Positions 1-10,058 of a stretch of 64,000 nucleotides of DNA are shown here, in pieces. Position numbers and translations under genes: made by a program. The stretch lies in contig NZ_CP140155.1 in NCBI RefSeq assembly GCF_034479375.1, positions 3,386,501 through 3,450,500 of the forward strand, read 5' to 3'. The DNA is from Rhodopseudomonas palustris. GTDB taxonomy: Bacteria > Pseudomonadota > Alphaproteobacteria > Rhizobiales > Xanthobacteraceae. Position 1 is the stretch's first letter, and the number at the start of each line of letters is the position of its first letter. The notes under the pieces are model-generated. The model was given only the letters and a program-made list of their open reading frames with translations, was not told the DNA's origin and did no database searches.

Positions 1-352
1 ACAAAGCCTGCAGACGGCTTGCAGGCCGGATCGGCCGCTCGACCTGCGGCCCGTACTCGTACCAGCCGCCGTATTAACGACTGGGCGAGGTTTGCCCGGC
101 AATCTCAATCGGAACAATTCGACTCGAATTGTCCGGGCCGATGCAACGGGCCGGGAGCGGCTCGTTCAAACTGTGGCACGGACGCCGCGTCAACCAAGAC
201 CGTGTCCGAACGCGTATCGCAAATTCACCCCGATCCAGGATGCTGTCGGCACTGCTCATTCCCTGACCCTTTTGGCACGCCCGCGCCGTCACCAGCCTCC
301 CACCGGGAGCACTGGGTTGCCGAAGGCTGCGGCGCAATCCGGAATCGCCGTC
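1..352. other. Intergenic leader upstream of the chemoreceptor gene
   Basis: No convincing gene is seen here; open frames on both strands look like shadows caused by high GC. The only structure noticed is a perfect inverted repeat at 114-132 (8-base arms ACAATTCG and CGAATTGT, 3-base loop), about 220 bases before the chemoreceptor start. It could be an operator or a small hairpin; no regulator can be named. Confidence 0.4.
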
Positions 353-2314
353 ATGAGTCTTCGTACGCGCATCACGCTCGCTTTGATCGCCGCTTCGGTG
401 CTGACCGCGGCCGTCCTGCTGATCGGATCGATCACCACCATCGGCGACATCATCCGCCGCGCCGACGACCGCGAACTGCGCGGCCACTACGACGCGGTAA
501 TCTCGCAACTCGCCCAGGAGGCGCGGCAGGCCGCGGCGATGAGCGCCGTCGTCGCATCGATGCCCAGCGCCCAGCAGGCGCTGGCGCGGGGCGACCGCCA
601 GGGGTTGTTCGACCTCTTCCTGGCGGGCTTTCCGTTTCTCAAATCGCAATACGGCGTCGATCAGTTCCAGTTTCACGTGCCGCCGGCGACGTCGTTCGCC
701 CGCATCCACCAGGCCCAGAAATTCGGCGACGATCTGTCGGGCTTCCGCAAGACCGTGGTCGAGGCCAATCGCGAGCGCAAGCCGATCGTCGGCCTCGAGT
801 CCGGGGTCGCCGGGCTCGGCATCCGCGGCGTCGTGCCGGTGGCGCATGACGGCAAGCATGCCGGCACCGTCGAATTCGGCCTGACCTTCGGCCAGGGCTT
901 CTTCGACAAGTTCAAGCAGGAGCGTGGCGTCGACATCGCGCTGCATCTGGCCAGGCCGGACGGCTCCCTCGCCCCGGCGATCGGCACGATCGGCGGGCAG
1001 AGCTACTTCTCCGCCGCCGAAATCCGGGCATCGGCGAGCGGCGCCGTGGGGACGCGGCAGGGCCAGGACGCCGGCGGCAAGCCGGTGGCGATGCTGCTCG
1101 GCCCCGTGAAGGATTTCTCCGGCCGGCCGATCGGCGCCATCGAGATCGCGATGGACAACAGCGAATACGCGGCCGCCGCCACCAACGCCTATCTGCTCGC
1201 CGGTCTCGCCTCGATTGTCGCCTTGGTGCTGGCGGCGGTCGCCGGTTTCGTCATCGCCGGCGGCATCTCGCGACCGATCCTGTCGCTGTGCGAGGCGATG
1301 CGCGGCCTCGCGGGCGGCGATCTGTCGATAGGGTTGCCGCCGCACAAGCGCGGCGACGAGGTCGGCCAGATGATCGACGCGGTCGGCGTATTCAAGGCCA
1401 ACATGATCGAGACCGAGCGGATGCGAGCCGAACAATCCGAACTGAGGCGACGCCAGGCGGCGCAGCGCCGCGAGGAGATGCACGGCCTCGCCGAATCGTT
1501 CGAGGCCGCGGTCGGCCGCATCGTCGAGACGGTGTCGTCGGCCTCGACCGAACTCGAAGCCTCCGCCGGCGCGCTGACCGCCACCGCCGACCGCTCGCTC
1601 GACATCGCCACCGCGGTCGCGGCGGCGTCGGAGGAAGCGTCCACCAACGTCCAATCGGTCGCCTCCGCCACCGAGGAGATGACCTCGTCGGTCGGCGAGA
1701 TCGGCCGCCAGGTCCGGGAATCGGCGCAGATCGCCCGCGACGCGGTGAGCCAGGCCGAGACCACCAATGCCCACGTCGCCGAGCTGTCGCGCGCCGCGGC
1801 GCAGATCGAGAGCGTGGTCGAACTGATCAACAAGATCGCCGGCCAGACCAATCTGCTGGCGCTCAACGCCACGATCGAAGCCGCGCGCGCCGGCGAGGCC
1901 GGCCGCGGCTTCGCCGTGGTGGCCGCCGAGGTCAAGGCGCTGGCCGAGCAGACCGCGACCGCCACCAGCGACATCGCCCGCTACGTCGGCAGCATCCAGA
2001 GCGCGACAGGGGAATCGGTGGCGGCGATCGGTTCGATCGGCCAGACCATCACCCGACTGTCCGAGATCGCGGGGGCGATCGCGGCGGCGGTCGAACAGCA
2101 GGGCGTCGCCACCCGGGAAATCTCGCGCAACGTCCACCACGCCGCCGAAAGCACCCACCAGGTCAGCGTCAATATCGCCGAGGTGCAGCACGGCGCCACC
2201 GAGACCGAACTCGCCTCCACCAGCGTGCTCGCCGCGGCGCATTCGCTGTCGGAAGAGAGCAACTGCCTGAAGAAGGAAGTCGAGAACTTCCTGCATTCGA
2301 TCCGCGCCGCCTGA
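353..2314 (+). CDS. Methyl-accepting chemotaxis protein with periplasmic Cache sensor
   Basis: Inner-membrane chemoreceptor of 653 residues. A first membrane helix (about 9-28) is followed by a periplasmic sensor (about 40-275) resembling the dCache_3 type (it contains [11 protein letters not shown] and IRGVVPV), a second helix (about 279-303), HAMP, and a cytoplasmic signalling domain. The hallmark hairpin tip is at about 495-525 ([20 protein letters not shown]), so it should couple to CheA/CheW. The ATG at 353 was chosen because it puts the hydrophobic helix directly after a short basic N-terminus; the frame stays open further upstream but that part looks non-coding. No CheB/CheR genes are nearby. 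The ligand cannot be told from the sequence. Confidence 0.93.
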   Translation: MSLRTRITLALIAASVLTAAVLLIGSITTIGDIIRRADDRELRGHYDAVISQLAQEARQAAAMSAVVASMPSAQQALARGDRQGLFDLFLAGFPFLKSQYGVDQFQFHVPPATSFARIHQAQKFGDDLSGFRKTVVEANRERKPIVGLESGVAGLGIRGVVPVAHDGKHAGTVEFGLTFGQGFFDKFKQERGVDIALHLARPDGSLAPAIGTIGGQSYFSAAEIRASASGAVGTRQGQDAGGKPVAMLLGPVKDFSGRPIGAIEIAMDNSEYAAAATNAYLLAGLASIVALVLAAVAGFVIAGGISRPILSLCEAMRGLAGGDLSIGLPPHKRGDEVGQMIDAVGVFKANMIETERMRAEQSELRRRQAAQRREEMHGLAESFEAAVGRIVETVSSASTELEASAGALTATADRSLDIATAVAAASEEASTNVQSVASATEEMTSSVGEIGRQVRESAQIARDAVSQAETTNAHVAELSRAAAQIESVVELINKIAGQTNLLALNATIEAARAGEAGRGFAVVAAEVKALAEQTATATSDIARYVGSIQSATGESVAAIGSIGQTITRLSEIAGAIAAAVEQQGVATREISRNVHHAAESTHQVSVNIAEVQHGATETELASTSVLAAAHSLSEESNCLKKEVENFLHSIRAA

Positions 2315-2400
2315 ACGGCGCCGTCCCGGCCCGCCGGCATGGCGGGTCCGACTCCGGGTCGCTTCCCGTGGGCAGGATCGCTTGCTACAAGACCGGCATC

Positions 2401-3318
2401 ATGACCGACAATGCCAACGAACCGCGCGCGATGTCCTTCGCCGACAAAGCGCGCATGATCCAGCTCCGCCGCTCGATTCACGGCGGCATCCTCGGCCTGC
2501 AGCTCGACCGGTTCGAACCGGGAGAGGCCTGGAGCAGCCTGCCGTACCATCCGGTGTTCGTCGGCGACACCCGCACCGGCGTCATCCATGGCGGCGTCGT
2601 CACCGCGATGCTCGACGAGAGCTGCGGCATGGCGGTGCAGCTCGCGCTGCCGAGCACGCCGGCGATCGCCACGCTCGACCTGCGCATCGACTATCTGCGG
2701 CCCGCGACGCCCGGGCAGGCGATCCGCGCGCACGCGCATTGCTACCACGTCACCCGCTCGATCGCCTTCGTGCGCGCCACCGCCTATCAGGATTCCGAGG
2801 CCGACCCGATCGCCAGCGCCACCGCGATGTTCATGATCGGCGCCAACCACACCGACATGCTGCGACAGACGCCGAAGGTGAGCTTCGAGACGCTGCCGCC
2901 GCTCGAAGCCCCGGAGGATCCCGACGGCGCCGACGGGCCGCTGGCGATCAGCCCTTACGCGCGCTTCCTCGGCATCCGCGTCGACGCGAACGCGCAGCCG
3001 GTGATGCCCTACGATCCGAAGCTGGTCGGTAATCCGATTCTGCCGGCGCTGCACGGCGGGGTGATCGGCGCGTTCCTGGAAACGGCGGCGATCGTCAGCG
3101 TCCACCGCGAGATCGGGCTGTCCACCGCGCCGAAGCCGATCGGCCTGACGGTGAACTATCTGCGCTCCGGCCGCCCGCTGGACACCTACGCCAGGGTTTC
3201 GATCGTCAAGCAGGGCCGCCGCGTCGTCGCCTTCGAGGCGCAGGCCTATCAGGCCGATCCCTCGAAGCCGATCGCGTCCTGCTACGGCCATTTCAAGCTG
3301 CGGGCGACGGCTGGCTGA
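2401..3318 (+). CDS. PaaI-family thioesterase with two hotdog domains in tandem
   Basis: A 305-residue protein made of two hotdog folds in one chain. Each half carries the HGG-V-x-A thioesterase helix motif: HGGVVTAMLDESCG near residue 62 and HGGVIGAFLETAA near residue 219. Single-domain PaaI relatives are about 140 residues and act as dimers, so this fusion probably forms an intramolecular dimer and hydrolyses acyl- or aryl-CoA thioesters. The acidic residue (D/E) in each helix is present. Convergent with the acetate kinase operon. Substrate unknown. Confidence 0.85.
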   Translation: MTDNANEPRAMSFADKARMIQLRRSIHGGILGLQLDRFEPGEAWSSLPYHPVFVGDTRTGVIHGGVVTAMLDESCGMAVQLALPSTPAIATLDLRIDYLRPATPGQAIRAHAHCYHVTRSIAFVRATAYQDSEADPIASATAMFMIGANHTDMLRQTPKVSFETLPPLEAPEDPDGADGPLAISPYARFLGIRVDANAQPVMPYDPKLVGNPILPALHGGVIGAFLETAAIVSVHREIGLSTAPKPIGLTVNYLRSGRPLDTYARVSIVKQGRRVVAFEAQAYQADPSKPIASCYGHFKLRATAG

Positions 3319-3361
3319 ATGGTGCGCCTCGCCTGATCGGCGTGCGCGCCGACATCGCGCA

Positions 3362-4564
3362 TCAGGCCGTCCGCCCGCCTTCGATCAGCCGCCAGACATG
3401 GCGGGCGATCATCAGGTCCTCGTCGGTCGGAATCACCCAGACCGACACCTTGCTGGCCGCGCTGCTGATCCGCCCGGCACCGGACACGCCCGCATTGGCT
3501 GCGTCGTCGAGCGTGACGCCGAGCCATTCCGCCTGGGCGCATACCCGCTTGCGGATCTCGGCAGAGCGCTCGCCGATGCCGGCGGTGAACACCACCGCGT
3601 CGAGCCCGCCGAGCGCGGCGGCGAGCGAGCCGAGTTCGCGGCCGATGCGATAGACGAACAGAGCGATCGCCTCGCCGGCACGCGGATCGTCGCTGGCCAG
3701 CAGCGTGCGCATGTCGTCGCTGATGCCGGAGACACCGAGCAGGCCAGATTTGCGATACAGCAGATCGCTGATCTCGGCGGGCGTCATGCCCTTCTGCTCC
3801 AGCAGATACAGCACCACGCCGGGATCGAGCACGCCGGTGCGACTGCCCATCATCAAGCCGTCGAGCGCGGTGAAGCCCATCGTGGTCGCCACGCTCTTGC
3901 GCCCGCGCATCGCGCACATGCTGGCGCCGGCGCCGAGATGCGCGACCACGACGCGACCGTCGGCGACGCCCGGCCCGGCCACGCCCGGCAGCGCGCTGGC
4001 GATGTATTCGTAGGACACGCCGTGAAAGCCGTAGCGGCGGATGCCCTGCGCGATGAGGTCGCGCGGCAGCGCGAACCATGTGGCGACGTTGGGCAGGCGA
4101 TGGTGGAACGCGGTGTCGAAACAGACGATCTGCGGCAGCCGGGGATCCAGCCTCGCCAGCGACTCGATCGCCGCGATGCTGTGCGGCTGATGCAGCGGCG
4201 CCAAGGGAATGAAGCTGCGCAGCCGCTCGATCACGCCGGCATCGACGCGGACGGGCGCGTCGAACAGATCGCCGCCATGCACCACGCGGTGCCCCGCCGC
4301 GGCGAGCCGCCGTTCGGGAAAGCGCTGCGCGATCCAGCCCATCAGGGTTCGGATCGCCTCCTCATGGCCGGCGCCGTCGGCCAGATAGGCGTCGTGGACG
4401 GTCGCGCCGTGGCGATCGACCACCTTGTGGTGCGGGCGATGGCCGAGGCTGCCGATGCCGCCCTCGCAGATCAGGCACTCCTGCGTCGGCTCGGTATGCG
4501 CCTCGTACAGGGCGAATTTGACGCTCGACGAGCCGGCATTCAGCACCAGCATCATGTCGTTCAT
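3362..4564 (-). CDS. ackA: Acetate (short-chain acid) kinase AckA
   Basis: Interconverts acyl phosphate plus ADP with carboxylate plus ATP; 400 residues, the usual length. The nucleotide motif LNAGSSSVKF is at 8-17, GHRVVHGG at 91-98, the catalytic Asp/His region around D150 (CFDTAFHH), HGVS at 181-184 and the phosphate loop HLGAGAS at 209-215. The ATG at 4564 overlaps the stop of the upstream MaoC-phosphotransacylase gene by ATGA, so the two are translationally coupled. Pairing with a Ptb-type partner leaves acetate or butyrate-like acids as possible substrates. No missing residues seen. Confidence 0.95.
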   Translation of the reverse strand: MNDMMLVLNAGSSSVKFALYEAHTEPTQECLICEGGIGSLGHRPHHKVVDRHGATVHDAYLADGAGHEEAIRTLMGWIAQRFPERRLAAAGHRVVHGGDLFDAPVRVDAGVIERLRSFIPLAPLHQPHSIAAIESLARLDPRLPQIVCFDTAFHHRLPNVATWFALPRDLIAQGIRRYGFHGVSYEYIASALPGVAGPGVADGRVVVAHLGAGASMCAMRGRKSVATTMGFTALDGLMMGSRTGVLDPGVVLYLLEQKGMTPAEISDLLYRKSGLLGVSGISDDMRTLLASDDPRAGEAIALFVYRIGRELGSLAAALGGLDAVVFTAGIGERSAEIRKRVCAQAEWLGVTLDDAANAGVSGAGRISSAASKVSVWVIPTDEDLMIARHVWRLIEGGRTA

Positions 4565-5979
4565 TCGGCGCCTCCGGACGACACGCTCGGCAGCGCCGCA
4601 GTCCTGTGGCGCGCGACCAGCAGGGCGATCGCGCAGGAGCTGAGCCGGGCCAGCGTGTTGTCGGCGCGGCTGGTGAGGACGATCGGCACCCGCGCGCCGA
4701 GCACGATGCCGGCGACATGCGCGCGCGCCAGATATTCGAGCTGCTTGGCCAGCATGTTGCCGGCCTCGAGGTCCGGCACCACGAAGATATCGGCGAAGCC
4801 GGCGACCGGCGAGACGATGCCCTTGGTCTTGGCGGCTTCGGCCGACACCGCATTGTCGAACGCCAAGGGGCCGTCGAGGATGCCGCCGGTGATCTGGCCG
4901 CGCTCGGCCATCTTGCACAGCGCCGCAGCATCCAGCGTCGAGCGGATGCTTTCGGTGACGGTCTCGACCGCCGACAGGATCGCCACTTTCGGCTGGGCGA
5001 TGCCGAGCGCATGCACCAGATCGATCGCGTTCTGGATGATGTCGCGCTTGTCGGTCAGCGTCGGATAGATGTTGATCGCGGCGTCGGTGACGAACAGCGC
5101 CCGCGGATAGTCCGGCGCGTCGATCGCGTAGACGTGGCTGATGCGCCGCGCGGTGCGCAGGCCGCGGACCGGATCGACCACCGCGCGCATCATCTCGTCG
5201 GTGTGCAGCGCGCCCTTCATCAGCGCCTCGACCTTGCCGGCGCGCGCCAGCGCCACGGCTTCGGCAGCCGCGGCGTCGCTGTGCTCGGTGGCGACGATCT
5301 CGAAAGCCGACAGGTCGAGATTGGCCTGCACCGCGGCGGCGCGGATCCGCGCGGCGGGCCCGACCAGCACCGGCACGATCAGGCCGGCGTGCGCCGCCTC
5401 GACGGCGCCGAGCAGCGAAGGCGTATCGACCGGGTGCACCACCGCGACCCGCAGCGGCTGCAGCCCCTGCGTCATCTCGATCAGCCGCTCGTGCCGCCGC
5501 GCCGCCGGATGCAGATCGATTTCGGGGAGTTGCACGCGCGGGCGCGAGATTTTCTCGACCGGAGCGATCACCTCGGCGAGGCCGACGATCACCTCCTCGC
5601 CCTTCTGATTGGTGGCGCTGCAGTCCAGCAGCAGCCGCTTCTTCGCCTCGTTCTTCTCCTTCACCTTGACGCAGACGGTGACGGTGTCGCCGAGCAGCAC
5701 CGGGCGGACGAAGCGCAGCGACTGGTCGAGATAGATCGTTCCGGGGCCGGGCAATTGCGTGCCGAGCAGGGTCGAGATCAGCGATCCGCCCCACATGCCG
5801 TGCGCCACCACCTGATGGAAGTGATCGCTCTTGGCGAAGGCGGCGTCGACATGCATCGGATTGACGTCGCCCGACATCACCGCGAACACTTCGATATCGC
5901 GATAGGTCAGCGTCCGCACCAGGCTCGCGGTGTCGCCCACCGCGATCTCGTCGAAGGTGCGGTTCTGTATCTGCTCCAT
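4561..5979 (-). CDS. Fused MaoC-like hydratase and phosphate acyltransferase (Pta/Ptb type)
   Basis: A 472-residue bifunctional protein. Residues 1 to about 140 are a MaoC/R-hydratase domain with the active-site motif D38-x3-P-x-H43 (GDVNPMHVD). Residues about 155-465 are a phosphate acetyl/butyryltransferase domain. Predicted roles are enoyl-CoA hydration and transfer of an acyl group from CoA to phosphate, which AckA next door would convert to acid plus ATP. The fusion is known in alphaproteobacteria. It overlaps ackA by four bases and lies 24 bases after fabI, so all three probably form one transcript. Confidence 0.88.
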   Translation of the reverse strand: MEQIQNRTFDEIAVGDTASLVRTLTYRDIEVFAVMSGDVNPMHVDAAFAKSDHFHQVVAHGMWGGSLISTLLGTQLPGPGTIYLDQSLRFVRPVLLGDTVTVCVKVKEKNEAKKRLLLDCSATNQKGEEVIVGLAEVIAPVEKISRPRVQLPEIDLHPAARRHERLIEMTQGLQPLRVAVVHPVDTPSLLGAVEAAHAGLIVPVLVGPAARIRAAAVQANLDLSAFEIVATEHSDAAAAEAVALARAGKVEALMKGALHTDEMMRAVVDPVRGLRTARRISHVYAIDAPDYPRALFVTDAAINIYPTLTDKRDIIQNAIDLVHALGIAQPKVAILSAVETVTESIRSTLDAAALCKMAERGQITGGILDGPLAFDNAVSAEAAKTKGIVSPVAGFADIFVVPDLEAGNMLAKQLEYLARAHVAGIVLGARVPIVLTSRADNTLARLSSCAIALLVARHRTAALPSVSSGGAE

Positions 5980-6003
5980 GATGGTCTCCAGGCGGCCGGA
6001 CGA

Positions 6004-6765
6004 TCAGCCGACGACGTGATATCCGGCATCGATGTATTCGATGTTGCCGGTCAGCGCGCGTGCGCCGTCGCTGACCAGGAAGGTCGCGACCTGGCCGACG
6101 TCCTCGATGCCGACGAGATTGTGCGCAGGCGCGCGGGCGCGGGTCCGCTCCAGCATTTCGTCGAAGCGGGCGATGCCGGAGGCGGCGCGGGTCTTCAGCG
6201 GCCCCGGCGACAGCGCGTGGACGCGGATGCGCTTCACCGCCAGCTCGGCCGCCATGTAGCGCACCGAGCTTTCCAGCGCCGCCTTCACCGGCCCCATCAG
6301 ATTGTAGTCTTCGACCACCTTCTCGGAGCCGTAGAAAGTGACCGTCAACAGACAGCCGCCGTCCCGCATCAGCGGCTCGGCGAGCTTGGCCATCCGGATG
6401 AAGGAATGGCAGGACACGTCCATCGCCATCGCAAAGCCGGCCTGCGAGCAATCCACCACCCGGCCGTGCAGATCCTCCTTCGGCGCGAAGGCGATCGAAT
6501 GCAGCAGGAAATCGAGCCGGCCCCAGGTCTCGCCGATCTGTGCGAACACCGCCTCGAGCTGGCCCGGCTCACGGACGTCGCAGGGCAGCACGATCGGACT
6601 CTGCAACTGCTCGGCGAGCGGCCCGACATAGGGCTTCGCCTTGTCGTTGAGATAGGTGACGGCGAGCTCGGCGCCGGCGTCGCGAAAGGCCCGGGCGCAG
6701 CCGAAGGCAATGCTGTCGGCGTTGGCGATCCCGACCACTAGCCCCTTTTTACCTTTTAGCGTCAT
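6004..6765 (-). CDS. fabI: Enoyl-ACP reductase (NADH), FabI type
   Basis: Last reductive step of fatty-acid elongation, in the cytoplasm; 253 residues, typical for FabI. The N-terminus has the atypical SDR dinucleotide motif (GLVVGIANADSIAFG), and the Tyr-x6-Lys pair (YNLMGPVK) characteristic of FabI is present near residue 155. The start at 6765 (MTLKGKKG) fits the family; the longer in-frame extension has no family similarity. It precedes the MaoC-Pta fusion and ackA, suggesting a specialised fatty-acid or acyl-CoA overflow role rather than the only housekeeping copy. Confidence 0.9.
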   Translation of the reverse strand: MTLKGKKGLVVGIANADSIAFGCARAFRDAGAELAVTYLNDKAKPYVGPLAEQLQSPIVLPCDVREPGQLEAVFAQIGETWGRLDFLLHSIAFAPKEDLHGRVVDCSQAGFAMAMDVSCHSFIRMAKLAEPLMRDGGCLLTVTFYGSEKVVEDYNLMGPVKAALESSVRYMAAELAVKRIRVHALSPGPLKTRAASGIARFDEMLERTRARAPAHNLVGIEDVGQVATFLVSDGARALTGNIEYIDAGYHVVG

Positions 6766-6888
6766 GTCTTCCTTACCGCGTTGTGGGCACTCCCCTAACC
6801 CGGACGGTGTGTCATTGGCGTGACCGACGCGCTTCGACCATCGATCCATGGTGAGATGCCGCACCCCGGCGGAAAGCCGGCACGCAGC

Positions 6889-7758
6889 CTATTTCAGCAA
6901 CTGGCTCCGCAATTTCATCAGTTCCTTCCGCCGCGCCGGAGAGGTCTCGGGATACGACATCTTCAGCGCTTCGATCGTTTCCAGAATGATCTGCGACACG
7001 ATCAGCCTGGTGTTGTGCTTGTCGTCGGCCGGAACCACATACCACGGCGCATCCTCGGAGCTGGTTTCGCTGAGGCAATGCGCATAGGCGTCCATGTAAT
7101 CGTCCCAATATTTGCGCTCCTCGACGTCGGCGACGCTGAACTTCCAGTTCTTGTCCGGCTCGTCGATCCGCGCCAGGAAGCGCTTGCGCTGCTCCTCCTT
7201 CGACAGATGCAGGAAGAATTTGACGATCCGCGTGCCGTTGGCGTGCAGATGCTGCTCGAGATCGCGGATCGAGCGATAGCGTTTGTGCCAGAACTGCTTG
7301 CCGAAATTGGTCCCGTTCGGCACCGCCTCGCTCAGCAGAATATTCGGGTGGACGCGGACGATCAGCACCTCCTCGTAATAGGAGCGGTTGAAGATGCCGA
7401 TCCGGCCGCGCTCCGGCAGGTCCCGCGTGGTCCGCCACAGGAAGTCGTGCTTCAACTCGGCGGGGCTCGGATGCTTGAAGCTGAACACCTGGCAGCCTTG
7501 CGGATTGACCCCGGACATCACATGCTGGATCGCGCCGTCCTTGCCGGCCGCGTCCATCGCCTGGAAGATCAGCAGGATCGCATGCCGGTTGCTGGCGTAG
7601 AGCAGCTTCTGCTGCTCGGCCAACCGCACCACATGGCTGCGCAGCATCTCCTGGTAGTTCTCCTTGGACTCGTAGGCCGGCTCGACCAGCGTGGGCCATT
7701 GATCGAGATCGACTTTGGCGCCTTCCTCGACGCGAAACTGCTTGGTCTTGATCTTCAT
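6889..7758 (-). CDS. ppk2: Polyphosphate kinase 2 (PPK2 family)
   Basis: Transfers phosphate between polyphosphate and nucleotides, in the cytoplasm; 289 residues, matching single-domain PPK2. The Walker A-like segment [13 protein letters not shown] is at about 65-77, with the lid/Walker B region including NRSYYEEV further on. The start at 7758 follows an AAAGGA-like ribosome site; the upstream extension in the same frame is unlike the family. Class I versus class III specificity (ADP/GDP or AMP) cannot be settled by eye. It stands alone and is divergent from the membrane protein at 8133. Confidence 0.92.
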   Translation of the reverse strand: MKIKTKQFRVEEGAKVDLDQWPTLVEPAYESKENYQEMLRSHVVRLAEQQKLLYASNRHAILLIFQAMDAAGKDGAIQHVMSGVNPQGCQVFSFKHPSPAELKHDFLWRTTRDLPERGRIGIFNRSYYEEVLIVRVHPNILLSEAVPNGTNFGKQFWHKRYRSIRDLEQHLHANGTRIVKFFLHLSKEEQRKRFLARIDEPDKNWKFSVADVEERKYWDDYMDAYAHCLSETSSEDAPWYVVPADDKHNTRLIVSQIILETIEALKMSYPETSPARRKELMKLRSQLLK

Positions 7759-8132
7759 TCCGGTCCTTTCGACTCCGCGTCCGGGCCTCTGTCCGGCCTG
7801 CCCGGCGAAACAAATGGCCGGCCATCGCAACCGGGCAGCGGCCGATCAGGCCCGGACGACGTCGGCCACAATAGTCAGTGTTCGTTCATGATCGGTAGCG
7901 TATACCCGTTTGGTCTGATCAGGGAGCCATCCGGCGAGCGGGCCGGACACAAAGCGACCTCAATTTGACGCAATGACCGGCCGGACGGCCGAGCTGCTGA
8001 TCTCGCCCTTCTTGTAGGATCGTCGGGAATGAGTATGGTGCTGCGAGCGAGGGGCCGGCAAGGCCACAACCACGCGCCTGCCAGATCCAGCCGAGCGATC
8101 GCCGCATTCAACGGCTGACAAGACTCAACGAC
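7759..8132. other. Divergent intergenic region between ppk2 and a membrane protein gene
   Basis: About 370 bases with no supportable gene. It must hold the promoters for both divergent genes, but no convincing -35/-10, EcfG, sigma-54 or Fnr/FixK motif was seen. A few GC-rich partial palindromes (for example around 7965-7990, CCGGCCGGACGG) are present. Confidence 0.4.
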
Positions 8133-9518
8133 ATGGAAACGTCCGTTCAGACCAAGCTCATCGCCGCGCAGTCGCGCCGCACCACATCGGCGCGGATCGC
8201 GATGTTCGCGCTGCCGCTGCTGCTGCTCGCGCCCGCTTTGTGGAACGGCTACCCGCTGCTCCAGTACGACACCGGCGGCTATCTGGCGCGCTGGTACGAG
8301 GGCTACCTGGTGCCGAGCCGGTCGACGAGCTACGGCATCTATCTGCATCTCGGCGAATCCTCGCAGTTCTGGATCAACCTCGGCTTTCAGGCGATCGCCG
8401 TGCTGTGGATCCTGCAACTGACGCTGCGGGTGTTCGGTATCACCCGGCCGTTCCGGCTCGCCGCGATCGGCGTCGCGCTGGTCGCCACCACGGCGCTGCC
8501 GTGGATCACCAGCATGCTGCTGACCGACATCTTCGCGGGTCTCGCGGTGCTGACGTTGTACCTGCTGGTCGCCTGCCGCGACCGCACCTCGGGACTCGAG
8601 AAGGCGCTGCTGATCGCCTTCACCGCCTTTGCGGCCGCCACCCACAGCGCCACGCTCGGCGTGCTGACCGGATTGTGCTGCGCCGGCTGGCTGCTGCTGC
8701 CGTTCCTGCGTGGCCGGCTCTCCGCCGTCGGACTGGCGCAGGGCAGCATCACCATCGTCGCCGGCTCGCTGCTGCTGCTCGCCACCAACTACGCGCTGTC
8801 CGGCACCGTGGCCTGGACGCCGGGCGGCTCCAGCGTCGCGTTCGGCCGGATGCTGCAGGACGGCCTCGTCAAGCGCTATCTCGACGACCATTGCGCCACC
8901 GTGAAGCTCAAGCTCTGCCCCTACAAGAACGAACTGCCGCCGACCGGCGACGACTTCCTGTGGGGCGGCAACAACATGTTCGACAAGCTCGGCCGCTTCG
9001 AGGGGCTGAGCGGCGAGATGGAGTTCATCTCGCGCGAGGCGCTGAAGGCCTATCCGTGGCTGCAGGCCAAGGCCGCCGCCAAGGCGACCTGGGACCAGCT
9101 CGTGCATGTCGGCACCGGCGAAGGCACCAACGGCTGGCTGCCGCACACCTACGGCATCATCGAGCGCTATCTGCCCGATCAGTCCACGACGATGCGCGCG
9201 GCGCGGCAACAGCATTGGGACATCAATTTCAACGCGGTGAACTGGGTGCACATCCCGGTGGCGCTCGGCTCGATGGCGCTGCTGCTCGTGATCCTCGGCC
9301 GCGCGGCCTGGCGGCGCGAGCTCGACGACGTGACGCTGTTCGCCGGCTTCGTCGCCACTGCGCTGCTCGGCAATGCGCTGATCTGCGGCGTGATCTCCGG
9401 CCCGCACGACCGCTACGGCGCGCGGCTCGTCTGGATCGCGACCTTCGTGGTGCTGATCGCCGCGATCAAGTACTTCATCGACGGCCGCAACGCAGACGGC
9501 GACGAAGCCGCGGACTGA
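8133..9518 (+). CDS. Multi-spanning membrane protein of unknown function
   Basis: A 461-residue protein with around nine hydrophobic segments and one long soluble loop (about residues 235-375) rich in charged and aromatic residues. The N-terminal region contains LLQYDTGGYLARWYEG, an Asp-containing loop after the first helix reminiscent of GT39/PMT-like lipid-linked glycosyltransferases, but no firm family assignment is possible by eye. No operon partner: divergent from ppk2 upstream and convergent with the BA14K gene downstream, the two ends sharing the hairpin at 9547-9578. Confidence 0.7.
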   Translation: METSVQTKLIAAQSRRTTSARIAMFALPLLLLAPALWNGYPLLQYDTGGYLARWYEGYLVPSRSTSYGIYLHLGESSQFWINLGFQAIAVLWILQLTLRVFGITRPFRLAAIGVALVATTALPWITSMLLTDIFAGLAVLTLYLLVACRDRTSGLEKALLIAFTAFAAATHSATLGVLTGLCCAGWLLLPFLRGRLSAVGLAQGSITIVAGSLLLLATNYALSGTVAWTPGGSSVAFGRMLQDGLVKRYLDDHCATVKLKLCPYKNELPPTGDDFLWGGNNMFDKLGRFEGLSGEMEFISREALKAYPWLQAKAAAKATWDQLVHVGTGEGTNGWLPHTYGIIERYLPDQSTTMRAARQQHWDINFNAVNWVHIPVALGSMALLLVILGRAAWRRELDDVTLFAGFVATALLGNALICGVISGPHDRYGARLVWIATFVVLIAAIKYFIDGRNADGDEAAD

Positions 9519-9546
9519 TCACCGACTGATCACCGATCTCCGCACA

Positions 9547-9578
9547 TCAAAAAGCCGCCCGGGAGATCCCGAGCGGCT
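9547..9578 (-). terminator. Rho-independent terminator of the BA14K gene
   Basis: Stem AGCCGC...GCGGCT with inner CGGGA/TCCCG pairing, followed on the minus strand by a T run (the A run at 9549-9553 on the plus strand). It begins 25 bases after the BA14K stop codon. It may also stop the convergent membrane-protein transcript, although the plus-strand tail is less U-rich. Confidence 0.75.
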
Positions 9579-9602
9579 GATCGATTTCGTCATGCCCTGA
9601 CG

Positions 9603-10022
9603 TTACGGGCAGGAATGGCGATTGCCGTCGTAGCCGAGATAGGTGCCCGACGCCGGATCGTAGGACCGGAAGCGCTGCGAGCAATACGCCACCGCGTCGC
9701 CGCCGCGGGCCTGCGCCTGGCTGTTGGCGATCGCACCGCCGATGATCGCGCCGGCGGCGAGACCGCCGAGCGCCGCACCGGCCCCATAACCATAGCCCCG
9801 GTGACCGTAGCCGCGATGACCGTAGCCATAGCCGCGGTGGCCGTAGCGCGGGCCGCCGTGCCAGCCGCCGCGATGACCGCGATACTGAACCTGCTCGACG
9901 TTGGACGTGGTGACGGTGGGCTTCGCCGCGGCCATCAGCGGCGCGGCCGCAGCCGGGACCGTCGCGACTGCCAGCGATCCAGCGATCAGCGCCATGGCCG
10001 GCAGCATATGTGACATCTTCAT
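9603..10022 (-). CDS. BA14K-like secreted Gly/His/Tyr-rich protein
   Basis: A 139-residue protein with a cleavable signal peptide (about 1-27, ending in AAA). It then has a low-complexity GHRGYGYGHRGYG repeat tract, a glycine-zipper-like hydrophobic stretch (LGGLAAGAIIGGAIA) and a C-terminal BA14K-type motif with paired cysteines (YCSQRFRSYDPASGTYLGYDG). Family members are exported or envelope-associated and of uncertain function. The start at 10022 follows an AGGAAAGGAATTCG ribosome site and an EcfG-type promoter about 37 bases upstream, so stress induction is expected. Confidence 0.85.
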   Translation of the reverse strand: MKMSHMLPAMALIAGSLAVATVPAAAAPLMAAAKPTVTTSNVEQVQYRGHRGGWHGGPRYGHRGYGYGHRGYGHRGYGYGAGAALGGLAAGAIIGGAIANSQAQARGGDAVAYCSQRFRSYDPASGTYLGYDGNRHSCP

Positions 10023-10058
10023 CTTCGAATTCCTTTCCTCATGTGCGTCTGCCGGGCT

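Noticed and set aside
74..2296. 740-residue open frame antisense to the chemoreceptor
   Set aside because: Arg/Gly/Asp-rich low-complexity composition, typical of a high-GC antisense shadow; the plus-strand frame has full MCP domains. The same applies to the many long antisense frames over nif, fix and ThDP genes.
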